Assembly (NCBI GenBank): GCA_903813345.2
Contig: CAIIXF020000007.1
Location: 31,173,564-31,237,563 of the forward strand
Source of the DNA: Owenia fusiformis
Taxonomy: Eukaryota; Annelida; Polychaeta; Sabellida; Oweniidae
DNA: 64,000 nt
Direction of reading: 5' to 3'
Below are positions 12,326-27,100 of this stretch, one piece after another. Positions within the stretch are counted from its first letter, which is position 1. Each line of letters opens with the position of its first letter. Position numbers and translations under genes: made by a program. The notes under the pieces were generated by a model. It made no database searches and was not told the DNA's origin. It saw only the letters and a program-made list of their open reading frames with translations.

Positions 12326-15191
12326 AAAATGGCACAATGAGGGTGTCATGTTACCATTGACATTGATTTGACATTTCATGGAATATTTCATGGTATATGA
12401 AATCTAAAACTAGGCATGCTGGTATAGTTTAAAGGTGGCCATTTTAGACTTTTCCTCAAAAAATCTCGTCCGAAGTCTTTTGTGCATTTCCCTGCATATT
12501 ACTAGACAATAGACAGACAGACAAAATTATCAAATAATATGGTGGCCATTTTGAATTCTGTACTTGCCCTTACTTCTATTTTTAAGTACAATAATGTTTA
12601 CCTTATGTCCTGTTCATTTCCATTTTGATTAATTTATTTCTCGATAAATCATTGAATAGCTGAAATAGTATGCATGTGGTCTGACTGTTTAGTATAAAAT
12701 AGAGTTAAAAGAGAACTGTCAATGTGATAAAAGAGTGAAGTGACGTACTTCTCGTTTTGATGGATATAAGTATAACCATAGTGACTTTTATTTTACTACA
12801 GTGAATTGAAATCATTTTACTCCATGATCAAATTTTATTACCTTCCAATTCTGTATTCCCTTGTTATTTCTTCTTTAATTGAATGAAGTCAAGGATCATC
12901 AGGATACATCATTATAATTTTTAATGGCTTCATGTTTCTGAACTCTCCTCCTTCCTCAGTTCAGTCTTTCCAATTCCTCTCTCTTTTACATTTCAATGTT
13001 TCATCATTTTTACATTTTATTTGTGGGGTTCTTTAGGGTTCAATTATTGTAAAATAGGCAATTATATATATCCCTGTCTATATTTAAAGCTATTTGGGTC
13101 TTAGGCTGTATTAGGGAATTATTTATTTCTGGAAAAGAGCAGTTAACATCTATCACCCGTCTGATATCATGAATGTGTAGTTACTGTAAAAGTGGTCGTA
13201 AATAGCCTTGTTTCTAAGAAATAAATAAAATGATCTTAGATTGGAAATTCAAGGTTTATTTTCAGCAGAATCCAGGGTAAGCCTAGCAATTGAAATATAT
13301 ATTACTATTCCTGGATTACACCTAATTGTCCTTTTTAATCAAACCTGATGATCTATTGGAGATTTTGTAATAGTCTTTTTTCCTGATTCGAATCTTGATT
13401 CAGAGGTTACTTGATCACTATAGCATTAAATAAGGAAATTGGTCTCAAAAAGAGACTCAATAGATTTTGAATCCATGAATAATCAAGTGAACAAAATTTT
13501 GAATTATGAACTTGTAAGAATAGTCAAGGAATCATTGTTTGAAATTATGTTTCCAATCGATGTTCAGTATTTAAAATACTGTCATATTTTGATTGTATTC
13601 ATATTACGTAAGTAGCACGATTCTCTCATAGGCATACTTTTGAAAAATAAGAAATTAACATGTATTCCATACAGGCATCAAAAAATAATTTTAATGCCAA
13701 TAATATGACAGATTGTCCCATGGTGTTTACAGTGCAATCTCTCCACTTTCATACACTTAGATTATTAGAAAAAATGATGTTATTACGATTCAATTGGTCT
13801 TTTGATTGACATATCTTAATAAGCTTTACAAGATGTAATGTTGCGTGTCAAAAAGCAATTCAGTATGTCTAGTCCGTCATGTTTATAGAACTGGATATTG
13901 TAGAATTGCTACGCGTTCTGAATGTGGAGTAAAGTATCTACTGATTTATATCTTAATGGTATGGTACATATTTTTTTATCTAGCAAAAAATATAGAAAGA
14001 TTAGAGAATGATCATTAGATATTGATTTTAATGTGTTCACACTTCCCAAACTTTAATTACCATTTTCTTAGAAAACCACCTTTTTCTGAAAAGATTTATA
14101 TCCTGATAAATTTCTTTTTGAGTGTCAGTGTTATTGTAATGAACTACATGTATTTTTCTCTATTTTGAACTGGAACTTGTAGTAATAATATGGTAACAAT
14201 GATGTTTTAAATGGGATAAATATAATAGATTGTTATAATATGGTAACAATGATGTTTTAAATGGGATAAATATGGTAGATTGATGCCATCTTTTTCTTCT
14301 GATAAGAAAATAGAAATTGTTGTTGCACAGATGTCCCTATAGAATAGATAATATTATAAAAGATAACTATAAACTGAATGGACCATTGAACTCCAGCTAG
14401 ATTGAAAGCTTAACTCCATCCATCCCAATCCGATAAACAGATTCACAGTTATCTCCATTTGTGCCAGCCGTTGTTATTCATGTTTAATAAAGACTTCACT
14501 TTTACGATATATGATGCATTTGTCATTTTTGGATTTTACTAGATTAAAGACAAAGCAGAATCAACTTCACTCCCATGATCACACTTAGCAAATATGTCTA
14601 GCTTTGATTTGTTGGAGTTTTTAGCTCACATGGTGAGCTTTTGCAATCACTCACTTGTTAGGTTATTGTTTCATTTTCCAAATATGATAAATACATATAG
14701 TTTCCATTATGTGGAGGGCCTAGGCTTGAGAGGCATTATTGGCTCTGTTACTTGAGATTTTACGTTAGTGGGTACCTGTAGTATCTTTGAAAATGTTCAC
14801 TCCTTATTTTCCTGACTGATTACATTCATAGAGTTGAATACAAAATATCTTTATACAGTACATTTAGTTTTACTGTTATTTGAAATTTTTATATGGCTCA
14901 TTTAACAACTGAAAAATGTCTACTTTTTTTTCTTTGAGATAACAATAATGCTGAAGCTTATCTGATTGTGTTTTATAGAGTACTAAATCTTAAAAAAAGC
15001 TTCTGTCTTATTGAAGTTTCTTGCATTATTTTGACGGAAATACATGTATCAATTGTCCCTTCTTTCATTTCTTTACAATTTTCTGGTTATGGCTGTCTTA
15101 TTTTACATACTTCTGAATGTTTTGGATTTTCAGGCCAGCTTTATCGGTTACTGGCCATCATGGATTTTATTTGAAAGCTTTGTACTTTCAG
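12326..15191. other. Intron or upstream flank of MLH1; 50-bp tandem duplication
   Basis: No exon was recognised in this stretch. A 50-bp unit containing TGGTAACAATGATGTTTTAA is present twice in tandem at about 14,185-14,284. Near 14,622 there is TTAGCTCACATGGTGAGC, which resembles a repeat common in marine invertebrate genomes. The exon equivalent to human MLH1 exon 10 was looked for and not found. Confidence 0.5.
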
Positions 15192-18100
15192 CCTTGAGAT
15201 CGCACCTCAGAATATTGATGTGAACGTTCACCCAACAAAACATGAAGTACATTTCCTACACGAGGATGCCATATTTGAGACAATACAACAAGCTGTTGAG
15301 AAAACATTACTTGGGAGCAATGAATCAAGAACATATTTTACACAGGTAATTCAATGGCAAAATATTGATTGATATATATTTATCATTTGTCGAATCATAC
15401 GAGAGCATCTGCCATGGAGTAACTGGGTTAAGTTGATTGAAATCATGCATATGTCAGTAAGTACATCCTGATATGTGAATTTTAAATGAGATGCCATGTC
15501 AAGGCTGAATCATTCTAACCTACCATAACAGCATATCCATTGCCAAACATTCTGATTTCTGAATGTTAAATGAGACATTATGTCAAGGCTGAATCATTCC
15601 AACCTACCATAACATCATATCCATTGCCAAACATTCTGATTTCTGAATGTTAAATGAGACATTATGTCAAGGCTGAATCATTCCAACCTACCATAACATC
15701 ATATCCATTGCCAAACATTCTGATTTCTGAATGTTAAATGAGACATTATGTCAAGGCTGAATCTTTCCAACCTACCATAACATCATATCCATTGCCAAAC
15801 ATTCTGATTTCTGAATGTTAAATGAGACATTATGTCAAGGCTGAATCATTCCAACCTACCATAACATCATATCCATTGCCAAACATTCTGATTTCTGAAT
15901 GTTAAATGAGACATTATGTCAAGGCTGAATCATTCCAACCTACCATAACATCATATCCATTGCCAAACATTCTGATTTCTGAATGTTAAATGAGACATTA
16001 TGTCAAGGCTGAATCATTCTAACCTACCATAACATCATATCCATTGCCAAACATTCTGATTTCTGAATGTTAAATGAGACATTATGTCAAGGCCGAATCA
16101 TTCCAACCTACCATAACATCATATCCATTGCCAAACATTCTGATTTCTGAATGTTAAATGAGACATTATGTCAAGGCTGAATCATTCCAACCTACCATAA
16201 CATCATATCCATTGCCAAACATTCTGATTTCTGAATGTTAAATGAGACATTATGTCAAGGCTGAATCATTCCAACCTACCATAACATCATATCCATTGCC
16301 AAACATTCTGATTTCTGAATGTTAAATGAGACATTATGTCAAGGCCGAATCATTCCAACCTACCATAACATCATATCCATTGCCAAACATTCTGATTTCT
16401 GAATGTTAAATGAGACATTATGTCAAGGCTGAATCATTCCAACCTACCATAACATCATATCCATTGCCAAACATTCTGATTTCTGAATGTTAAATGAGAC
16501 ATTATGTCAAGGCTGAATCATTCCAACCTACCATAACATCATATCCATTGCCAAACATTCTGATTTCTGAATGTTAAATGAGACATTATGTCAAGGCTGA
16601 ATCATTCCAAACTACCATAACATCATATCCATTGCCAAACATTCTGATTTCTGAATGTTAAATGAGACATTATGTCAAGGCAGAATCATTCCAAAAGAAA
16701 GAATTGAAATATCCTTTGACCAAGATGTATTATCCCACCAAATATGATATATTTAAGTGGGTCTGGTACCATAATGGAAAGTATTATGATTATTGATGTC
16801 TCTGTTATTAGGCACTCCTACCAGGTGCCCCAGCATCACTGAATGACATCACATCAACAAAATCTGAAGATTCAGGTATGTTCTTCAATAGAAATATTTG
16901 TACTGAACTACAGTATATGTATCCCCTTAAATGTTTGGTTCAGTCAATGCTGTAATCACCTACAAGTCAGTCTGACATGCACTGTTCATATGAATTAATG
17001 AAGATATGTCAGAAATATTTACAATTCTAAAAATATTATGATATGGAAAGGATAGGTATCGATATGGTGAACTGAATTAAACAATGTTTTTCTCTTAAAC
17101 CAATTATTGAAAACATTCTGTAAAAAAACATGGTCCTTTATGTAATGTTGACTGATTGACAACAATTTATGTGAAAATTATTTATTTATATTTTATATAA
17201 CTGTTTTTGTTAACATTTTTTGTTTTTTAGTGCAAATGTTTTTTGTTCCTTTCTACCAATTCTTGAGAATGAAATAAAATGTCTCTCCGAACTTCGTTGG
17301 AACAAAATAGCATATATAACATTTTCTTAGACCTCTCAATATTATAGTTGTACGAAGGAAATTTTGATTGATTTAACAAAAAGTATTCAAAAAATTAAAA
17401 CAAAACCCCACAAAATAGATTAGTGCTGTCCCCAGCTCCGATTTCGGTGATCGGCTAGTAAAAAAGGTTTGAGGGTATCATTTTGTTCCAGACACTCTCT
17501 AGAGTAAATTATCCTATCTTGAGTAAAAATGTGTGGTAAGTAAATTCGCTATGGGCAATTAAAGAGGCGCCATCTATTCATTTTAAAACAGGGGGTAGGG
17601 GTATAAAATAATTTTTAACACATCTTAATAGTAAAATGACATTGAAATACTAATAAAATCTTATCAAAAACATTATTTACAATCAGTATGAATTTTTTTG
17701 TGTGAATTAGGGTGAAAATAAGGGCATATTTTGAAATTCACTACAGGGGCGCCACCTATTTTCATACTTCTACCACGTTTAATAACTTATTTTAGATTCG
17801 TTAAGGTACGAAATGTACTGAAAAAATTCATTCTGAAGGACCTATATATGTTCATACCACATACTTAAAATTGGATCAATAGCTTTTGTACCTGGGGAGA
17901 AAAAAATTCTTGAAATTTAAAATTGTGGCATCATGCAGGATAGGGGTGACCATATCTCACATGATTAACTTCCAAAATATGGAGCATATGTATCTCAAAT
18001 GTACTCAAAATGGTGCATGTACTCTTGCTTTGTCATAATATTACTAATAAGAAGTAGAAAAATGATTGTACAATTTTAAAAAATATTAATTCTCATTTTG

Positions 18101-21100
18101 GCTTCTGACGTCCCAGGGGTGACCATATCTCACCTAATAACTTCCAAAATATGGAGCATATGTATCTCAATTGTGCTCAAAATGGTATATGTACTCTTGC
18201 TATGTCATAATATTACTAATAAGAAGTAGAAAAATGATTGTACATTTTAAAAAATATTAATTCTCATTTTGGCTTCTGACGTTCCAGGGGTGACCATATC
18301 TCACCTTAATAACTTCCAAAATATTGAGCATTTGTATCTCAAATATACTCAAAATGGTGTATGTACTCTTGCTTTGTCATAATATTACTAATAAGAAGTA
18401 GAAAAATGATTGTACAATTTAAAAAATATTAATTCTCATTTTGGCTTCTGACGTTCCAGGGGTGACCATATCTCACCTTAATAACTTCCAAAATATGGAG
18501 CATATGTATCTCAAATGTGCTCAAAATGGTGTATATAGTCTTGCCTTGTCATAATATTACTTATAAGATGTAGAGAAATGATTGTACATTTTAAAAATAT
18601 TAATCTTCATTTTAGCTTCCGACGTTCCAGGGATGACCACTGACCATATCTCACCTTAATAACTTCCAAAATATGTAACATATGTATCTCAAATGTACTC
18701 AAAATGGTGTATATAGTCGTGTCTTGTCATAATATTACTAATAAGATGTAGGAAAATGATTGCACATTTTTAAAAAATATTAATTCTCAATTTGGCTTCT
18801 GACGTCCCAGGTCTGACCATATCTCACCTTAATAACTTCCAAAATATGGAGCATATGTATCTCAAATGTACTCAAAATGGTGTATGTACTCTTGCTTTGT
18901 CATAATATTATACTAATAAGAAGATTATACATTCAAAAAATTTTAATTTTAGCTTCTGACATCCCTCAATAACTTCTAAAATTATGTAACATATACAACT
19001 CAAATATACCAAAAATGGGGCATATGGTCTTGCTTTGTCATAATATTATTCATGAGATGTAGAAAAAATTATTAGACCTTTTTTGAATTGAAATTTTCAT
19101 TTAAGCATCCGAATCTGACATCCCAGGGGCAACTATATCTCACCTTGATATAACTCTCACGATATGCAACATATGCATCTCAAATGCGTGCCCAAAATGG
19201 TATAAATATAGTCTTGTTTTGTCATATTTATTGAGATTCATGAAATCAGAAGTTCAGAATTTATGGATTGGACTGTCTCCCCTGCAGGCTTCAGCTACAT
19301 ATAGTCCAGAGACATTAAGATCTACTTTCAAATATTTGCATCTTCTCCCCAAACACTCCTTATATTACAGGAACAATGGACGATAAGTCTTTTGCATGCC
19401 TTGGATGCAACATCTTTTGTATACTGGTAGCCTATCAGTAGTGTGAGTAGCCTAGCCTCATTTAACAAAATTGGCCCCTTAACCCCAAATCTGACCCGAA
19501 ATTTTGAAAATATCCTGAAAAATTAGGCCTAAAAGGCGCATTTATGCCCAAACATACACCAAACTGTCCCACTGCTAAATTACAAGGGCGATAAGTCGCT
19601 TCTAATCCTGACTGACATTCTCTAGTTTGCATGGTTTGTCATGTTGTGCTATATTGTTATTGCCCAATCTCAACAGTTGTATTCACTGTATGGCTACCGT
19701 GCCAAGAATAATGCAATTGTTCCAAAAGCTAAGCTCTTCTTTGGGACCCTAGAAGTGTGGGACATCACAATCATAGATTAATATTTCATTACAATCAATG
19801 TATGTTGTATGACAAACATGCAAACTAGTGAATGTTAATGTGGCTAGAAAGATTTATCATTACAAAGAGCTCCTTTTCCCGTATTTTACATACTCAAAAT
19901 CCCTTAATTCAGTGTATAATCCAAGGTGCATATATTGCAGGCCACAGGATAACATATTAACACCTTACATTAGCAGTTGTCATTACTTCATGAATGGAGT
20001 AAAGTACTCCCACTATTGACAGGCTAAAAGGATTCCTGTATGGATTACAAAAGATGTTGGATCCAAAGTATGCAAGGGAATAATCTCATCCATTGTACTT
20101 GTAAAGGGTGTTTGGGGAGCAGATGCAAATATTTGAAAGCAGATATTATTTGCCCTGAATTATATGTAGCTGTAGAGGAGACAGTCAAAATCCATTGATT
20201 CTGAACTGTTGATTTTATGATTCTCAATAAATATGACAAAACAAGACTATATTTATACCATTTTGAGCACACATTTGAGATGCATATGTTGCATATCGTG
20301 AGAGTTATCAAGGTGAGATAGCCCCTGGGACACCAGAGGCTAAAATTAAAATTTATAAAAAAATGCTACATTTTTCTACATTTCATTAGTAATATGAAAA
20401 AGACAGGATGAGGATTATATGTTACATACAGTATCTTAGAAGTTATTATTATTATTATATGGTGCGATATGATTACCCAGGAACGTAAGAAGCTAAAATT
20501 AAAATTTTTGAAATGTATAATCATTTTCTACTTCTTATTAGTAATATTATGATAAAAAAGCAAGAGTACATACACCTTTTTGAGTACATTTGAGATACAT
20601 ATGCTCCATATTTTGGAAGTTATTAAGGTGAGATATGGTCACCCCTGGGACGTCAGAAGCCAAAATGAGAATCAATATTATTCTAAATGTACAATTATTT
20701 TTTTTTACTTCTTATTAGTAATATTATGACAAAGCAAGAGTACATTCACCATTTTTAGTACATTTGAGATACATATGCTCCATATTTTGGAAGTTATTAA
20801 GGTGAGATATGGTCACCCCTGGGACGTCAGAAGCCAAAATGAGAATCAATATTTTCTAAAATGTACAATCATTTTTCTACTTCTTATTAGTAATATTATG
20901 ACAAATGAAGAGTACATACACCATTTTGAGTACATTTGAGATACATAAGCTCCATATTTTGGAAGTTATTAAGGTGAGATATGGTCACCCCTGGGACGTC
21001 AGAAGCCAAAATGAGAATCAATATTTTTTAAAATGTACAATCATTTTTCTACTTCTTATTAGTAATATTATGACAAAGCAAGAGTACATACACCATTTTG

Positions 21101-24100
21101 AGTACATTTGAGATACATATGCTCCATATTTTGGAAGTTATTAAGGTGAGATATGGTCACCCCTGGGACATCAGAAGCCAAAATGAGAATTAATATTTTT
21201 TAAAATGTACAATCATTTTTCTACTTCTTATTAGTAATATTATGACAAAGCAAGAGTACATACACCATTTTGAGTACATTTGAGATACATATGCTCCATA
21301 TTTTGGAAGTTAATCATGTGAGATATGGTCACCCCTATCCTGCATGATGCCAAAATTTTAAATTTCAATAATTTTTTTCTCCGCCAGTACATAAGCAATT
21401 GATCCAATTTTAAGTATGTGGTATGAACATATATAGGTCCTTCAGAATGAATTTTTTCAGTACATTTCGTACCTTAACGAATCTAAAATAAGTTATTACA
21501 CGTGGTAGAAGTATGAAAATAGGTGGCGCCCATGTAGTGAATTTCAAAATATGCCCTTATTTTCACCCTAATTCACACAAAAAAATTCATACTGATTGTA
21601 AATAATGTTTTTGATAAGATTTTATTAGTATTTCAATGTCATTTTACTATTAAGATGTGTTAAAAATTATTTTATACCCCTACCCCCTGTTTTAAAATGA
21701 ATAGATGGCGCCTCTTTAACTGCCCATAGCGAATTTACTTACCACACATTTTTACTCAAGTTAGGATAATTTACTCTAGAGAGTGTCTGGAACAAAATGA
21801 TACCCTCAAACCTTTTTTACTAGCCGATCACCGAAATCGGAGCTGGGGACAGCACTAGATAAGAATTAAGAAAAATCTTTTATTTCATTAACAAGATACT
21901 TTTTTAAAATCAACCAAACTTTCCTTTGTACATTACAATATTGAGAGACCTTACACGTTGTGTTTATGTTGTTTTGTTCCAATGAGATTAGGAAAGATGT
22001 TTCATTTCATTCTGAACATATGATAACAAGAACAAAAGAATTGTCTGATGTGTTTTCTAAAACAATATAGAGAAAAGTATATGTTTTTTTTCAAATAATA
22101 TTGTTACCAAAGATGACCATTAAATTGACGATGTGTAAAAATTTTTGAATTTTTTGATGACTGGTTTAAAAGAAACATGTGTTAAAAAAGTTCACCACAT
22201 CGATACCAATCCTTTGGAAATTTTGTCGCATTTAGTCATTTTGAGTGAAAAAAATACAACAATAACAAATGCAAGAAATGCTTCAACTTTGTAGATAATA
22301 AAAAAGCTGCAGCCAAGGATATGGTTCGAACAGATAGCAGAGATCAAAAACTTGATGCATTTCTCCATCGGACCCCTAGACCTAGTACTAGTAACCAATG
22401 TGATGTGGTTGCTATGGAAACTGATGGAAATGCTGATGCAGAATCTTCTAATACAAATAAATCAAGGTGGCAAAATTATATTTTTTTAAATAAAAACCAA
22501 TATATCTAAAAGCATCAACTTTTCCAACACTGTTACCTTTCATTATACTGCAGAATCTGAAACTTACAAACTTGTTGCTATTTTTTTTATCGAAAATTTA
22601 TTTATTTTAAGAGGATAGCCCAGAAGGATTGTCCTTATCCAGGGGCTCTCCTCATTGTTCCTATTTGTAACCATTCGCAATAAATTATGAGGTGATGACT
22701 TTTTGGTGACATTGTCCTACATCGTGGTAAAAATATTCAAAATTGCTGCTTCAGCTCTTTCAGCACCAGATTTAATGACGCATTGGATTAAATGCAAAAG
22801 ATAATACCTTTGGAATACCTTTCTGGTCAACTATCCCACTATAGACAAAACATCAACACTTCCTGAAAAATACTCATATTTAAAGTAGTCATTTAATATT
22901 CTGAGAAACGTATCTGTAAACACTTTTAGTTTCATCAACTAAACGGCTAATTTACCAATCAGTCCCTAACAAATGAATGTCTGGCTGAAGTTTCACTCGT
23001 AGAATACGTGAAGAGATTTCTCTTATCATTTGTCTCTGAGACGATTAATTCTGAAAGTAAAACTGGGGATGTTAAGTCATTACACTAATAATGGTGGCCA
23101 CTAAATGATGATAACTTCATCTCAAGGGGCCCTAGAAGATATTTGTCAATTTGTCTTTAGTAGCCTTTTGGTGATTGGGGATGGCGGAAATAACCATATT
23201 GACTGCCATAAATATGTATTGGAAGTGTTTGTTCTTGTTAAACACACACATAAGATACCGCATCTGGAATTTGAATTTGTCATTATTATTAAGTCCCCAG
23301 CTGTTATGGCTTTCCAATTACACAATGTAGTTTATGACTTAACGGAATTGATATATTTATGAGCTTGTATGATTTAATGCATATTAGACACCTCAGGATT
23401 GTTTTAAATGCTCTCTGTAGTAAATATGTCAATACGACCGTATAACACCTACTGGACTTTACTTTTCTTATAATCATGTTTTCCTATGTACTTCATATAT
23501 CACAATGCAAGAATTTTTCCTAATCTATTTCCTTATAAAAACTTTAAATTTGTTAAGCATTTATATACTTTAAATCCTGCATGTTTTGGATTAAATTTTA
23601 TTCTTCCGTATATTTCTTTTTTACTTTAACTGAGGACATGGCCACAGCGATTTTTAACGAAAGGATAATTACCAACTGGAGTATATGCATGATAAATTGG
23701 GTGCATTTGTTATTGCCAATTTGGACAAGGCCATTTTGGAAGCTGATTAACTTTTTAATAGTTTATGTGACAAAGTTTTGTAATCAAGTTCCTATGTGAT
23801 TGTACAGGTTTGAAGCAAATATATTTCTCTTTAGGACCTTTTTGTAACTTAACATAAAACATAATGTTCTCTTTTGTTCTGATTGGAAATATGTTCCCAA
23901 ATGGAATTATTAAAGGCATTTCTTTTTGAAGAACTACAAGTATGTTACAACAAGCATAAGTGAAGTAATGAATCAGAAATGCATCATGGGGAGCTTTAAT
24001 TGACATTTAACAATATAGTGTCATTTCAACAATAGAGTGTCATTTCAACAATATAGTGTCTTGATCCAACATAACATAACTGTAGGACAAGGGAAACTTT

Positions 24101-27100
24101 CCTCTTTTGCCCCCCCCCCTTCCCCATCACAACATACATGTAACAATACAATATTTAGTGACACCCAATTCTATATGCTTTCAGGAAGCGTCCCCATGCT
24201 GAAGTGATGCAGTCACCCATATGTCCCAGTAGGTCTCCTCAAAGAAAGGAAATAAAATTAACAAGCATACGAGAACTGAAATCAGAAATAGAAGAGAAAA
24301 CACATTCCGGTATGTTATCTAACAATCGGTCATATAAGGATAGGGTTACATGTACCAGTTTTTATCACACTTTTTGAAAGCCCTATGTTGCCATTATCTC
24401 TTGCTGATGGGTGAATTTAATGGTCTGATTTTTTTGCATGGAATTTCGCAGAAAATTGATTTTTCTTGTCAACCACCTCATCTCATATGATATTTGTCTC
24501 TCACCCTGACACCTTAGACAGTCATTTGTCATCAGAAACTCGTGTTTTGAGGATTTCCAAAGAGAAATGTGAAATAAATTTAAAATTCTCAAACTTCCGC
24601 CTTTCATTTTTCTCATGCAGAAAACTAGTATGCGTGATAGATATTAAAATAGATTCTGACTAAACTACATTTTTGGTTCAAATAAAAAGAAAAACTGCTT
24701 GGGGAACCCTCATCCAAATATATGTTTTGAAGTATAGAATTATTAAAAATGAATCTTTTAACACTTGCTCAGACGTTGAATCTCATTTTGACCCCTTTCA
24801 TAAACATTATAATGAAACTGTAAGTATTTGTACTTTTTGAATGGTCCCCCCTGCATGTTTAAATACACCCATGAATGAGCTCTAGAAAGCCTACCCGTTG
24901 TAAGCATAAGTATGTTAATTATTTTTTGTTGCAATTTTATTTGTCGAACATAAAAGAAATGTGAGAAAGGGATTAATTTGGATTACTTGAATGTCCTCAT
25001 GTAATCATCATAAAATTAGTTTCTTATAAATGATTCTATTTGATGATGGAGAACATCAGGTTTCATTTGAGAATTCTCTTAAAGGCGGATCATATCTTGT
25101 AGGTTCATATCTTGCAGGTTCTAAAATGTTAGAAAATTAGATATAGAAGAAAACCATGTATGAACACTCATTCATGTTCGGGGATTTTAAATATGATGCT
25201 CATGACTATGGATCTGTGAGAAATGTTGAAATGAGCCATACAACAAATATCTACAAATATCTAAAAGGGGTCATTGTTGATAACTTGAATTCTATTAAAT
25301 TAGGGCCTAGAAAATATTTGTCAATTTGTCTTTAGTAGTGTTTTGGTCATTGTTGATAACTCTTTCTATTAAATTAGGGCCTAGAAAATATTTGTCAATT
25401 TGTCTTGAGTAGCGTTTTGGTCATTGTTGATAACTCTTTCTATTAAATTTGGGATATGGACTGGCAATCTCAAAACTGAGTCAGATTTTAGCAATAAAAT
25501 GGTAAACCACAGGTGTAGCGAGAAACATTGATTGAAAAGACTGTCATTTTCTCCATTAATGTTCACCAAGTTCAAAGGTCATAACCATCTGCATGATTAA
25601 CACGCATGTGCAAAAAATATTGCAGGCAATCATCTAATAGTTTTGGAAACTCTAGCTATAAAAATGGCAAAGTGAATTTCATGTACCAGAAAAAAATTGA
25701 TAATTTAGTCCCTGTCATGTGTGATGTCAATGTTACTAACTAAGGACACAAGATTTGATTTGATTTCTAGACAAATGTTGATTGTTTTCACAAAATTCCC
25801 TTAATGTAGGTTTAAGCTTTTTTATGGTATTTTCAAAAAATCACGAAGCAGTCCATTCAGACCAATAAGTACATGTAACATGAATTTCTGAGTGTTAGGT
25901 ATTGTCGTGTGATAGGTTTTTGTTGGTACATATTCCTAATGAAATGAATGAGGGTTTCCAGCAGCTATTTGATACAGTCATAGAAAATGATCCCCTAAAT
26001 AATGTAAGTAACTCTTTTCACAACAACAAAAGTTATGTCCTTATTTTAAAGCCACCTTGTGTATTTATTGTTTTAAAAGTTTGGAAATACTTCTTTTTCT
26101 AATTAAAGGTGCAACAATTAGTGCAGGGGGCCATTCAACGATCATCGCCCAGTGTCAAAATATATTTAAGTTTGGATATTTCATCAAGACTAACATATAT
26201 TTTTATTATTATTATCTACAAAGAAATCCCCTGGATGGACATTATTTCAGCTGATATTCCTCTTGAAACATGATGAATCTTAAAAATTTATAAGTGAGAC
26301 TCCCTTTATAGAAGTTTTGAACTGAATTTTCACTTCTTAATGCTGAAATTGAGAGTTATCCATACATTTTAAGAAAATAGGTATGTCAAAGAAGATGTTA
26401 AGCCAAATATTGACCCGATATGTCAGAAAAAATAAAAAATTGCGAATTTTCTCGCTACAGTCCTTGTTGCCCCTTTAATTAATAAATTGAGATTTCCAAT
26501 CAACTCCGTATATAACATAAGGGTACATTGTATAGTACATGATCAAATTGACTAGTAATTAAATAGATTAGATTAGATTTGGCCTTATCATTCAATTGCC
26601 TGGAAATACTATGTGTTTCAATGGAAAATGAATAACTTGCCAATTACTCGTCATTTATACAGACACTATGATCTATGTTTCTCTTCATTTTTACTGACCA
26701 CATAAATGAAATATTGATGTGTTGTTGCCCCTGTCAATGTCTTAATCACCGTAACATTTGGGCCTACTAAATCAGGTCAGATCCTTAAAGCTGACACTCT
26801 CACCTTTCAAATGGTATATTGGAACAGTAGAAAAAATTATGTCATTTCTGGCTCGCATAGTGCGCCTATGGGATCAACAAAGGATCTGTCCATTCGTTGG
26901 CTTTTGAATATCTAGTTTGGTCAGATATATTAAATATTGATGCCAGCTCCACCAAAGTCTTCATTATGTTATTGTACCTTTTACAACATGCAGCTTTATT
27001 AATTGGAAATGAATGGTCTTATCTTATAATGTCATGGGCAACAAGTGTTTCTATTGCAGTTACATCATTTCATTAACTTTTATATCAGTGTCCACGTAAC

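Larger units (their letters stand above)
17423..21855. mobile_element. 4.4-kb foldback element with tandem-repeat arms
   Basis: The element begins GTGCTGTCCCCAGCTCCG and ends with its exact complement, with TA on both sides (17,421-17,422 and 21,856-21,857). The arms match inward for nearly 2 kb. The outer ~500 bp is unique, then a block of tandem ~171-bp units follows (about 17,935-18,970 left, 20,320-21,345 right). An inner inverted stretch is weaker, and a ~600-bp non-palindromic centre lies near 19,440-20,020. The unit contains ACCATATCTCACCTTAATAA. No transposase frame is visible. The architecture resembles Drosophila FB and sea urchin TU foldback elements. It sits in the MLH1 intron 16,876-22,294. 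Confidence 0.88.

Noticed and set aside
1-15191. N-terminal MLH1 exons
   Set aside because: No sequence coding for the ATP-binding motifs or the segment just before the first found exon could be identified, so none is annotated.
15487-16690. Regular repeats suggesting a CRISPR-like array
   Set aside because: The 84-bp units are contiguous with no variable spacers, lie in an animal intron and have no cas genes; it is a minisatellite.
19828-20019. Possible transposase or accessory frame in the core of the foldback element
   Set aside because: The 63-codon frame has no catalytic motif or family similarity and the core lacks any longer frame.
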